Source: Longimicrobium sp. (GTDB lineage: Bacteria > Gemmatimonadota > Gemmatimonadetes > Longimicrobiales > Longimicrobiaceae). From it: a stretch of DNA of 37,276 nt. Made by a program: the position numbers and the translations under genes. Each line of letters starts with the position of its first letter. Within the stretch, counting starts at the first letter, position 1. Under the pieces are notes generated by a model. It saw nothing but the letters and a program-made list of their open reading frames with translations. It did no database searches and was not told the DNA's origin. Positions 31,136 through 37,276 of this stretch are shown here, in pieces. The stretch lies in assembly GCA_036387335.1 (NCBI GenBank), contig DASVTZ010000033.1, positions 1 through 37,276 of the forward strand, in the 5' to 3' direction.

Positions 31136-33467
31136 GGCGCTCCTCCAGGGCACGCAGCACCCGCTCCACCTCCGCGTCCACCTCGGCGTCGGTCAGCGTG
31201 CGGTCGGTGGCGCGGAAGCGGAGGCGCCAGGCCACGCTGCGCGTTCCCTCCGGTAGTCCCTTTCCTTCGTACAGATCGAACGGGGCGAGCCCCTCCAGCA
31301 GCGCGGATGCGGCGTCCACGATGGTCGCGCCCGCCTGCTCGGCGGTGACGGCGTGCGGCACCAGGAGCGCCAGGTCGCGCTCGGAGGCGGGCTGCGTGGG
31401 AAGCGGGGCGTAGCGGATGCCGCGCCGGTCCATCGCCGCGGCGGGAAGGCGCAGCTCCAGCGTCCACACCGGCGCGGCCCACGCGGGCGCATCCACCCCC
31501 TCGCCCGCCCCGCCGCCGCCCAGGCTCCCGTCCGGGCCCACGACGGTGAAGCCGGCGCCCAGCACGTCCACGCGCGCGTCCGGGTACTCGCGGACGAGCT
31601 CCTCCAGCATCCCCCTGAGGTCCCACACCTCGTAGGCGCCGGCCTCGCCGGTCCAGTGCCGCGGGGCGCGCGCGCCGCTGAACGCCGCCGCCACGCGCCG
31701 CTCCTCGTGCGGCATCCCGCCCGCGGGCCCGGCGCTGAACGCGGTGCCGATCTCGAAGAGCCGCACGTCGCGCACGCCGTGGGCGAAGTTGTGCTCCACG
31801 CGGCGCAGCAGGCCGGGGACGAGCGAGGTGCGCAGGAAGCCTTCCTCGGCCGAGAGCGGGTTGAGCACCCGCACCTCGCCCGCGCTCTCCGGCACGAAGC
31901 CGGTGGTGCGCGCCTCCAGGAAGCCCCACCCCACGAAGCGCTCCGCGATCCGCCGCTCCACCTCCACCACCGGCGCCTCGGGGACGCTGCTCGGCCGGAA
32001 CGGCGCCAGCTCGTCGGGGAAGGAGTCGTAGCCTCGGCGCCGCGCGATCTCCTCGATCAGGTCGATCTCCTCCTCCACGTCGCCGCGGAAGCCGGGGACG
32101 ACCACGCGCATCGGCGAGGCATCTGGGTCCACCTCGAAGCCGATCTCCGCCAGCAGCGTCGCGATCTCCGCGGGCGCGACTTCGGCGCCGAGGACGCGTT
32201 TCACCCGCTCCGGACGCAGCGCTACAACGCGCCGGCCCCACGGGCTCGGGTTGAGGTCGAGCGCCTCCTCCGGCGTGCCACCCGCCACCGCCACGATCAG
32301 CTCCACCACGCGCTCCAGCGCCACCTGCTGACCCTCCGGATCGACGCCGCGCTCGAAGCGGTACGACGCGTCGGTGGAGAGCACGAGGCGGCTGCGGGTG
32401 CGGCGGACCGTCTTCGGCTCGAAGAGGGCGCACTCGAGGAAGATGTCCGTCGTCCCCTCGTCCACCTCGCTGTTCGCGCCGCCCATCACCCCCGCGATCG
32501 CGACCGCGCCCTCCCCGTCCGCGATCACCAGGTCGCTGGCGACAAGTGAGCGGTCCGTTCCGTCCAGCGTGGCGATCGACTCGCCGTCGCGCGCGCGGCG
32601 GATGCGAACCTCGCCCCCGCGAAGCTTCGCGAGGTCGAAGGCGTGCAGCGGCTGGCCCAGCTCGTGGAGGACGTAGTTGGTGGCGTCGACGATGTTGTTG
32701 ATCGGGCGCAACCCCACCGCGCGCAGCCTCGTCGCCAGCCACTCCGGCGACGGCCCCACGCGCACGCCGCGCACGACCGCGCCCATGTAGCGCGGGCAAC
32801 CCGCCTCGTCCTCGATCCGCACCCGCACGCCGGCCACTTCGCCGTCAAGCTGGCCCGTTCGGGTCTCCAGCCGCACGCCGGAGGCATTCGGGAAAGCAGG
32901 CAGCTCCACTCCCGCCACTCCACCCGGTGCCAGCTCGCGCGCTACGCCCACGTGCGACAGCAGCTCGCCGCGGTTCGGGGTGACGTCGATCAGGAGGCGG
33001 TAATCGTCCAGCCCCAGCGCGTCCACGAAGCGGGTGCCCGGCGCGTAGTCGCCGTTCAGCGTCATCAACCCAGAGTGGTCGCGCCCCAGCCCCAGCTCGC
33101 GCGCGGAGCAGAGCATCCCCTCGCTCACCTCACCGCGCAGCTTCGCCTTGCCGATGGTCATTCCGCCGGGCAGCGTCGCGCCGACCGGCGCGAACGGGTA
33201 GAAGCGGCCCGCCTCCACGTTCGGCGCGCCGCAAACGACCTGCACGGTCTCGCCGCCCGCGTTGACGCGCGTGACGCGCAGCCGGTCCGCGTTGGGGTGC
33301 TGCCACACCTCCTCCACGCGCGCGACCACCACGTCGCCGATCCCCGCGCCGAGGTGCGTGAGCTCGTCCACCGGCGCGCCGAGGAGGGCGAGGCGGTGCG
33401 CGATCTCCTCCGCGGTGCCCTTGAGGCCGGGCGCGAGGGACTTGAGCCAGAGGTACGAGACGTTCAT
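31116..33467 (-). CDS. pheT: Phenylalanine-tRNA ligase beta subunit
   Basis: PheT joins PheS in an alpha2-beta2 enzyme that charges tRNA(Phe). The 783-residue product has the N-terminal tRNA-binding (EMAP-like) domain (about 40-150, with HPNADRLRVTRVN). The B3/B4 editing region and the B5 domain follow, then the catalytic-like core with RTTGFVPESAGEVRVLNPLS. The C-terminal ferredoxin-fold anticodon-binding domain ends the protein. The length is normal. The ATG at 33467 lies 20 bases past a frameshifted SUKH gene that separates it from pheS. It overlaps the small coiled-coil gene at its 3' end. Confidence 0.96.
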   Translation of the reverse strand: MNVSYLWLKSLAPGLKGTAEEIAHRLALLGAPVDELTHLGAGIGDVVVARVEEVWQHPNADRLRVTRVNAGGETVQVVCGAPNVEAGRFYPFAPVGATLPGGMTIGKAKLRGEVSEGMLCSARELGLGRDHSGLMTLNGDYAPGTRFVDALGLDDYRLLIDVTPNRGELLSHVGVARELAPGGVAGVELPAFPNASGVRLETRTGQLDGEVAGVRVRIEDEAGCPRYMGAVVRGVRVGPSPEWLATRLRAVGLRPINNIVDATNYVLHELGQPLHAFDLAKLRGGEVRIRRARDGESIATLDGTDRSLVASDLVIADGEGAVAIAGVMGGANSEVDEGTTDIFLECALFEPKTVRRTRSRLVLSTDASYRFERGVDPEGQQVALERVVELIVAVAGGTPEEALDLNPSPWGRRVVALRPERVKRVLGAEVAPAEIATLLAEIGFEVDPDASPMRVVVPGFRGDVEEEIDLIEEIARRRGYDSFPDELAPFRPSSVPEAPVVEVERRIAERFVGWGFLEARTTGFVPESAGEVRVLNPLSAEEGFLRTSLVPGLLRRVEHNFAHGVRDVRLFEIGTAFSAGPAGGMPHEERRVAAAFSGARAPRHWTGEAGAYEVWDLRGMLEELVREYPDARVDVLGAGFTVVGPDGSLGGGGAGEGVDAPAWAAPVWTLELRLPAAAMDRRGIRYAPLPTQPASERDLALLVPHAVTAEQAGATIVDAASALLEGLAPFDLYEGKGLPEGTRSVAWRLRFRATDRTLTDAEVDAEVERVLRALEERHGIRRR

Positions 33468-33487
33468 GGACCGCCGTGTGTCGTTTA

Positions 33488-33975
33488 CTAGTCAGGCGAG
33501 ATCACGAGCGGATCGCGCCGCAGATACATCTCTACGAACTCTTCGAACGAACCGGCGACGGCTCGCAGCTCCGCGCCGCCGAAGCTCACCGCGACGGGCG
33601 CGGTCGCGGCCGGATCCGGCGAAAGGCGGATCACGTACGCCCAAGCCCAGATATTGTAGTCGGCTATGACGAACCAGCTTTGCGCGTCAGGTGTGGGCAC
33701 CCAGGACGAGGCCAGGGTCTCGAGGTCCCCCAAGCGCCAGAAGCGGATCAGGTCCTGGTCGAGCGCGGGGCTCTCGCCGTCCATCCGCACCCCCCCGACG
33801 TGGAGGAAGTACGCCCGCAGATCGTCCGGCATACCGACGCCGCGCCGCGCCTCGAACGCGCGGATCTCGTCCTCACCCACCCCGCCGTGGCTGCGAATCC
33901 CCTGCTCCCCCACCGCTCCACGAGCCGAACGAGGAACGCGGGAGCGTCGTCATCTAGCCATTCCCCATTCCCCAT
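33488..33975 (-). pseudogene. SUKH (SMI1/KNR4) family gene, split by a frameshift
   Basis: The last 141 codons (from 33913) encode a SUKH-type protein: EDEIRAFEARRGVGMPDDLRAYF is the conserved start block, followed by FWRLGDLETL and WFVIADYNIWAWAYVIRL. The family N-terminal helix, WLDDDAPAFLVRLVERWG, is in another frame, from 33975 to about 33880. One missing G in the run at 33876-33883 would join the two into a continuous FAATAG-VGEDEIRAFE reading. SUKH proteins often act as immunity proteins against toxins or as regulators. The first ATG lies within the GGGGAAT repeat next to pheS. I treat it as a disrupted gene; a sequencing error is possible. Confidence 0.65.
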
Positions 33976-33987
33976 TCCCCATTCCCC
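33959..33987 (-). repeat. Heptamer array after pheS
   Basis: Four ATTCCCC units (GGGGAAT on the minus strand), ending 4 bases past the TAA stop of pheS. On the transcribed strand each unit contributes an ATG in a different frame. It is the same word as at 17557-17584. Confidence 0.8.
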
Positions 33988-33991
33988 GCCG

Positions 33992-35020
33992 TTACGCGAA
34001 CTGCCCCAGGAACCTCACGTCCCCTTCGTACAGCAGCCGGATGTCCGTGATGCCGTAGCGCAGCATCGCGATGCGCCCCGGACCCATCCCGAAGGCGTAG
34101 CCGGTGTAGCGCTCGGGATCGATGCCGGCGTGCTTGAAGACGTTGGGATGCACCATCCCCGCGCCCATGATCTCCATCCACCCCGTCCCCTTGCACGCCG
34201 AGCACCCGGAGCCGCCGCAGATCATGCACGACACGTCCACCTCCGCGGAGGGCTCGGTGAAGGGGAAGTACGAGGGGCGGAAGCGCGTCTTCGCGTCCGG
34301 GCCGAAGAAGCGGCGCACGAACAGGGCGAGCGTCGCCTTGAAGTCGGCAAAGGTGACGCCCTCGTCCACTGCAAGCCCCTCGATCTGCTCGAAGGCGGGC
34401 GCGTGGCTCGCGTCGAACGGGTCGCGGCGGTACACGGTGCCGGGGATCACCACGCGGATCGGCGGCGCGTGCGCCTCCATGATGCGAGCCTGCATCGGCG
34501 AGGTGTGGGTGCGCAGCAGCACCCCCTCGCCCAGGTAGAACGTGTCGTGCATGTCCGCCGCGGGGTGATCGAGCGGAAAGTTGAGCTTGGCGAAGTTGTA
34601 CTCCGCCGTCTCCACCTCCGGCCCCGCCACGCGGCTGAACCCCAGGTCGCGAAAGATTTCGCAGATCTCGTCCACCACCTGCCGCACGGGATGGATCCCG
34701 CCCCGCCACGGCGCGCGCCCGGGGAGCGTCAGGTCCTCGCGCGGCCCCGTGTCCGCGGCGGCGGCCTGCGCGGCGGTCCGCGTGTCGAAGAGGGCGTTGA
34801 GGGCATCGCGCACCCGGTTCCCCTCCGCCCCCACCGCGGGCCGCTCCGCGGGCGACAGCTCGCCCAGGCGGCGCAGGATGCCGGTCAGCCGCCCCTTCCG
34901 GCCGAGCAGGTCGATCCGCACCGCCTCCAGCGCCTCGGCCCCATCCGCCGCGCCGATCGCCGCACCACCCTCAGACTCCAGCGCGCGAAGCTGCGCGATC
35001 AGCTCTTCCGTGATGCTCAT
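33992..35020 (-). CDS. pheS: Phenylalanine-tRNA ligase alpha subunit
   Basis: PheS holds the active site for phenylalanine activation. The 342-residue product has an N-terminal coiled-coil arm (about 1-85), then motif 2, VVIPGTVYRRDPFDASHAPAF, and motif 3 with GYAFGMGPGRIAMLRYGI. A cysteine-rich insertion, CMICGGSGCSACKGTGW (about 275-291), could bind zinc and is common in PheS of several phyla. The ATG at 35020 is preceded by AGGTAAG. Its partner pheT lies downstream beyond the SUKH remnant. The TAA stop is followed by a heptamer array. Confidence 0.96.
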   Translation of the reverse strand: MSITEELIAQLRALESEGGAAIGAADGAEALEAVRIDLLGRKGRLTGILRRLGELSPAERPAVGAEGNRVRDALNALFDTRTAAQAAAADTGPREDLTLPGRAPWRGGIHPVRQVVDEICEIFRDLGFSRVAGPEVETAEYNFAKLNFPLDHPAADMHDTFYLGEGVLLRTHTSPMQARIMEAHAPPIRVVIPGTVYRRDPFDASHAPAFEQIEGLAVDEGVTFADFKATLALFVRRFFGPDAKTRFRPSYFPFTEPSAEVDVSCMICGGSGCSACKGTGWMEIMGAGMVHPNVFKHAGIDPERYTGYAFGMGPGRIAMLRYGITDIRLLYEGDVRFLGQFA

Positions 35021-35053
35021 CTTACCTGTTCCGCCCTGGGATCGCCGCGAAGG

Positions 35054-35212
35054 TCATCGCCCGATGATCGTGTACCCGCCCGCCTCGCGCACCCAGTCGA
35101 GCAGAGGCGTGGAAAGCAGGTACACGATGACGCAGAGCACGATCGTGCACACGATTTCGAGCGCCCTGAAAGCGGGCCGCTCGCGAACGATGGTGAGCCG
35201 GCGTCGGTTCAT
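35054..35212 (-). CDS. Small single-pass membrane protein, unknown
   Basis: A 52-residue product with a basic N-terminus (MNRRRLTIVRER) and one hydrophobic segment, IVCTIVLCVIVYLLSTPLL (about 20-38), suggesting one membrane helix. No family is recognised. The ATG at 35212 has a weak GAGGG site upstream; an earlier ATG at 35290 lies in the rplT terminator and is unlikely. It lies between rplT and pheS and would be transcribed with pheS. Short length makes it uncertain. Confidence 0.5.
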   Translation of the reverse strand: MNRRRLTIVRERPAFRALEIVCTIVLCVIVYLLSTPLLDWVREAGGYTIIGR

Positions 35213-35287
35213 CGCGCCCTCGCAGGGTTGATCGTGCTCCGCCGCCACAATCTGGACGGCGGCCCGGCATTTGGCTACCCCGCAAAA

Positions 35288-35325
35288 CACGAGCGGCGCC
35301 GTGGAGGTCCACGGCGCCGCTCGGG
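35288..35325 (-). terminator. Terminator after rplT
   Basis: CGAGCGGCGCCGTGGA (35290-35305) and its perfect reverse complement (35308-35323) form a very stable hairpin. On the minus strand it is followed by TGTTTTGCG. It lies about 20 bases past the rplT stop. Confidence 0.8.
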
Positions 35326-35344
35326 AACGTCGAAACAGGACAGC

Positions 35345-35701
35345 TCAGCCCTGGTTCGCCGTGGCGGCGCTGGCGAGCTGCTCAAAGGCCTGCGGCTCGC
35401 GCACGGCGAGGTCCGCGAGCACCTTGCGGTCGATCTCGATGCCGGCGCGCTTGAGGCCGTTCATGAAGCGCGAGTACGACAGCCCGTTCATCCGGGCCGC
35501 GGCGTTGATGCGGACGATCCACAGGCGGCGGAACTCGCGCTTGCGGTTCTTGCGGTCCCGGTACGCATAGCGGCGGGCCCGCTCCACGGCTTCCTTCGCC
35601 GTCTTGTACAGGTTCTTGCGGCGGCCGAAGTAGCCCTTGGCGTCCGCCAGGATCTGCCGCTTCCGCCGCAGGCGGGCGACGTTGTTCTTTACGCGAGGCA
35701 T
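35345..35701 (-). CDS. rplT: 50S ribosomal protein L20
   Basis: L20 is an early assembly protein of the large subunit that binds 23S rRNA and, in several bacteria, represses its own operon through the infC leader. The 118-residue product is highly basic, with the conserved start [23 protein letters not shown], the [26 protein letters not shown] block and a C-terminal globular part. It is the last gene of infC-rpmI-rplT, 38 bases after rpmI, and is followed by a strong terminator. Confidence 0.97.
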   Translation of the reverse strand: MPRVKNNVARLRRKRQILADAKGYFGRRKNLYKTAKEAVERARRYAYRDRKNRKREFRRLWIVRINAAARMNGLSYSRFMNGLKRAGIEIDRKVLADLAVREPQAFEQLASAATANQG

Positions 35702-35739
35702 GAGTCCAAACCCTCTCTATTCGGTTGCGAAAGCGCGCG

Positions 35740-35934
35740 TCAGGCCAGGAGGAGGCGCTTCACGCGCTTCTCGTCCGGCTTGGCGAGCATGGTGGTGCCG
35801 CGCAGGTTCCGCTTCCGCTTCGGCGACTTCTTGGTCAGGATGTGGCTGTGCATGGCGCTCCCACGCTTCACGCGGCCCTTGGCCGTCACCTTGAAGCGCT
35901 TCGCCGCACCCCGGTGGGTCTTCATCTTCGGCAT
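35740..35934 (-). CDS. rpmI: 50S ribosomal protein L35
   Basis: A 64-residue basic protein with the family start [20 protein letters not shown] and the [16 protein letters not shown] segment. The ATG at 35934 is chosen over an upstream extension of the frame because AAGGAAG precedes it and the family begins exactly there. It lies 13 bases after infC. Confidence 0.96.
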   Translation of the reverse strand: MPKMKTHRGAAKRFKVTAKGRVKRGSAMHSHILTKKSPKRKRNLRGTTMLAKPDEKRVKRLLLA

Positions 35935-35947
35935 CGGATGACTTCCT

Positions 35948-36616
35948 TTATTTCGACTCGGCCGCGGGCGGCGCGGGTCGTTCGGGAGCCCGCGGCGCAA
36001 CCGGCGCGGGCCGTTGAGATGCACCCGCGGCCGCGGGTGCGGGGCGATCGTCCCCTCCCGTGCTCGCGGGGGCGGACCGATCGGAACCTCCAGACGGGCT
36101 GGAGGGAGGCTTCAGCGGCGCGATCATCATCACCATGCTGCGCCCTTCCATCATCGGGTGCGACTCTACCTTGCTGATGTCCTGGAGCGCCACCGACACG
36201 CGGTCCAGCACCTGCCGCCCGAACTCGGGATGGGCCATCTGGCGCCCGCGGAACATCATGGTCAGCTTGACCTTGTTCCCCTCTTCGAGGAAGCGGCGGG
36301 CGTGGCGGAGCTTGAAGTCGTAGTCGTGGTCCTCGATCCCGGGACGCATCTTGACTTCTTTGATCTGTACGTGGTGCTGCTTCTTCCGCGCCTCGCGCTG
36401 CTGGCGCTGCTCCTCGTACTTGAACTTGCCGTAGTCCATGATGCGGCAGACCGGCGGCCGGGCCAGCGGTGCGACTTCCACCAGGTCCAGCCCCTGCTCT
36501 TCCGCGATCTCCTGCGCCCGTTCGATCGGCAGGATCCCGAGCTGCTCGCCTTCCGGGCTGATCACCCGGACGGGGCTGATACGGATCTGCCGATTCACCC
36601 GCACTTTCTCTTGGAT
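35948..36616 (-). CDS. infC: Translation initiation factor IF-3 with Pro/Ala-rich tail
   Basis: IF-3 prevents premature subunit joining and checks start-codon pairing. The N-terminal domain ([22 protein letters not shown] to about 80) and the C-terminal domain ([20 protein letters not shown] to [10 protein letters not shown], about 85-170) are complete. Residues 171-222 are an extra low-complexity tail rich in Pro and Ala with scattered Arg and Asp. The start is inferred to be ATC at 36616. It is preceded by GGAG at 9 bases, fits the family N-terminus, and rare AUU/AUC/AUA starts are typical for infC autoregulation. A GTG six codons in is the alternative. The gene heads infC-rpmI-rplT. Confidence 0.93.
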   Translation of the reverse strand: MQEKVRVNRQIRISPVRVISPEGEQLGILPIERAQEIAEEQGLDLVEVAPLARPPVCRIMDYGKFKYEEQRQQREARKKQHHVQIKEVKMRPGIEDHDYDFKLRHARRFLEEGNKVKLTMMFRGRQMAHPEFGRQVLDRVSVALQDISKVESHPMMEGRSMVMMIAPLKPPSSPSGGSDRSAPASTGGDDRPAPAAAGASQRPAPVAPRAPERPAPPAAESK

Positions 36617-36642
36617 GGCGCCGCTCTCCGAATTCGGGGGAA

Positions 36643-36676
36643 ACAAAAAGACGGATCTGAAACGCTCAGATCCGTC
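36643..36676 (-). terminator. Intrinsic terminator in the infC leader (probable attenuator)
   Basis: GACGGATCTGA and TCAGATCCGTC (36650-36676) form a perfect 11-bp stem; on the minus strand it is followed by TTTTTGTTT. It lies only about 27 bases before the infC ribosome site and about 150 bases after a strong promoter, so it should regulate infC-rpmI-rplT rather than end a gene. CCGTCC upstream (about 36712-36717) could pair with GGACGG at the base of the stem as a competing fold. In Bacillus this operon is controlled by L20-dependent termination in the leader. Confidence 0.7.
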
Positions 36677-36822
36677 CACGCGCACACGCACTCCGTGCTC
36701 CGGTGGAGACGGACGGGGCGAGGCGCGATGCGCGGACCCGGCAGCATTCGCCCCCACTGAGGAGACGAAGCCGAAAGGTGGAGGGCCTGCCTGCCCCCAC
36801 TTGTACAGCATTGGAGCCTGGG

Positions 36823-36851
36823 AATCTATCCCCGCGCTCCCCGCCTGTCAA
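36823..36851 (-). promoter_or_regulatory. Sigma70-type promoter of infC-rpmI-rplT
   Basis: TTGACA (36851-36846) and TAGATT (36828-36823) on the minus strand with a 17-base spacer; the -35 box is a perfect consensus. The predicted leader runs about 200 bases to the infC start and includes the terminator at 36643-36676. Confidence 0.75.
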
Positions 36852-36859
36852 CCGGCGGG

Positions 36860-37042
36860 TCAGTGCGGCGTGTAGATGAAAAAGAACGTGACAGCCGCGG
36901 TCATCCCCACGGCGAACAGCGCCCACGGCCACCCCGCCTGCGCTCCGACCCCGGAGCCCAGCATCTCGTAGTCCACCTTCTGGTGAACCTCCTGCGCGGC
37001 CTCGTCGACCGCGCCCCGGATCTCTCTCGCGATTACTAGCAT
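36860..37042 (-). CDS. Small C-terminally anchored membrane protein, unknown
   Basis: A 60-residue product with an amphipathic, acidic N-terminal half (REIRGAVDEAAQEVHQKVDYE) and one hydrophobic segment at the C-terminus (WPWALFAVGMTAAVTFFFIY, about 38-57). No family is recognised; it is not SecE. The ATG at 37042 is preceded by GGAAG 6 bases away, while the frame opens 19 codons earlier. It ends 9 bases before the infC promoter. Confidence 0.5.
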   Translation of the reverse strand: MLVIAREIRGAVDEAAQEVHQKVDYEMLGSGVGAQAGWPWALFAVGMTAAVTFFFIYTPH

Positions 37043-37276
37043 GCCGGCTTCCAAGGCAACCGGCGTGCCGTTACACGCCACAACTGAGGTACCCCGCATC
37101 GGCCGAAGTGATACAGATTTTTACAGAAGGGCCTCACACAGCAGGGGTTCGACAGTAAAAGGTACACGCGAGAGACGGAATTGGCGCCAATGCTGGACTT
37201 TTATACCCGAAATCGTTGGATTTGCCGAAAACTTGTTGTACATGGATTTATAATTCACCTTGACTCCGCAGCAGGA
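37043..37276. other. A/T-richer intergenic stretch at right edge
   Basis: This part, especially 37190-37260, is clearly richer in A and T than the rest of the window. It holds TATAAT on the plus strand (about 37247-37252) and TATAAA on the minus strand. I could not match either to a well-spaced -35 box, and no gene is supported. The true neighbour lies outside the window. Confidence 0.5.

Noticed and set aside
37028-37042. GCTAGTAATCGCG match to a conserved 16S rRNA segment
   Set aside because: Only 13 bases match, no flanking rRNA sequence is present, and the bases are explained as codons of a small membrane protein.
37120-37276. Possible start of a tmRNA (GGGGTTCGACAG on the plus strand)
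   Set aside because: The short match to the conserved TTCGAC motif is at the wrong distance from any GGG-type 5' end, and no tag reading frame ending in an Ala-Leu-Ala-Ala-like sequence is seen before the edge.

Overview
The window is a GC-rich bacterial chromosome segment made mostly of housekeeping genes. The very high G+C at third codon positions, frequent GTG/TTG starts, 1-14 base gene overlaps and several families of palindromic intergenic repeats would fit a soil member of Gemmatimonadota (Longimicrobium-like). That placement is an inference from style and gene content, since no rRNA gene is present.

Layout. Positions 1-5803 (minus strand) hold the NADH:quinone oxidoreductase operon nuoA-B-C-D-E-F-G, read right to left, with nuoG cut by the left edge and a clear sigma70-type promoter at 5865-5893. 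Positions 6053-10419 (plus) hold dcd, then a cheC-like gene, glpD and a RCK-gated potassium channel gene packed as one unit. This three-gene unit is bracketed by two clusters of a modular hairpin repeat (6616-6932 and 10464-10683). Positions 10809-15070 (minus) hold a lipoprotein, a small four-cysteine protein, a DUF2339 multi-pass membrane protein, a hotdog thioesterase and a D-serine dehydratase/D-threonine aldolase-fold enzyme. A 0.53 kb tandem palindromic repeat follows.

Positions 15675-28355 (minus) hold dnaG, mutS2, NAD kinase, dxs, a PIN-domain protein with a small overlapping partner, a short-chain prenyl diphosphate synthase, xseB, xseA, folD and a YmdB-type phosphodiesterase. ymdB-folD-xseA-xseB-ispA form a chain in which every junction is a 4-base overlap (GTGA or ATGA). 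Positions 28748-37042 (minus) hold rny, a possible structured RNA, zapA, a coiled-coil gene, pheT, a frameshifted SUKH (SMI1/KNR4) gene, pheS, a small membrane protein, rplT, rpmI, infC and a small membrane protein.

How the genes work together. The nuo genes build the respiratory proton pump, and glpD also feeds electrons to quinone. dxs and ispA supply prenyl diphosphates, for example for quinones. dcd, folD and NAD kinase support nucleotide and cofactor supply. dnaG, mutS2 and xseAB act on DNA. infC-rpmI-rplT and pheS/pheT serve translation, and infC has a leader with its own promoter and an intrinsic terminator, suggesting attenuation.

The least ordinary content lies between genes. (1) A hairpin unit of 48-52 bases occurs seven times; its loops and linkers are conserved while its stems vary with compensatory changes. 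(2) Short 7-8 base arrays lie 3-5 bases past the TAA stop codons of nuoE, nuoB, mutS2 and pheS. (3) Nested 'CTCACGCGGAG / CTCTGTGTGAG' palindromes occur at three sites. (4) A 230-base-period palindromic repeat lies between dnaG and the D-serine dehydratase-like gene. (5) A patch of A/T-ending codons with a perfect palindrome covers the active-site region of dcd.
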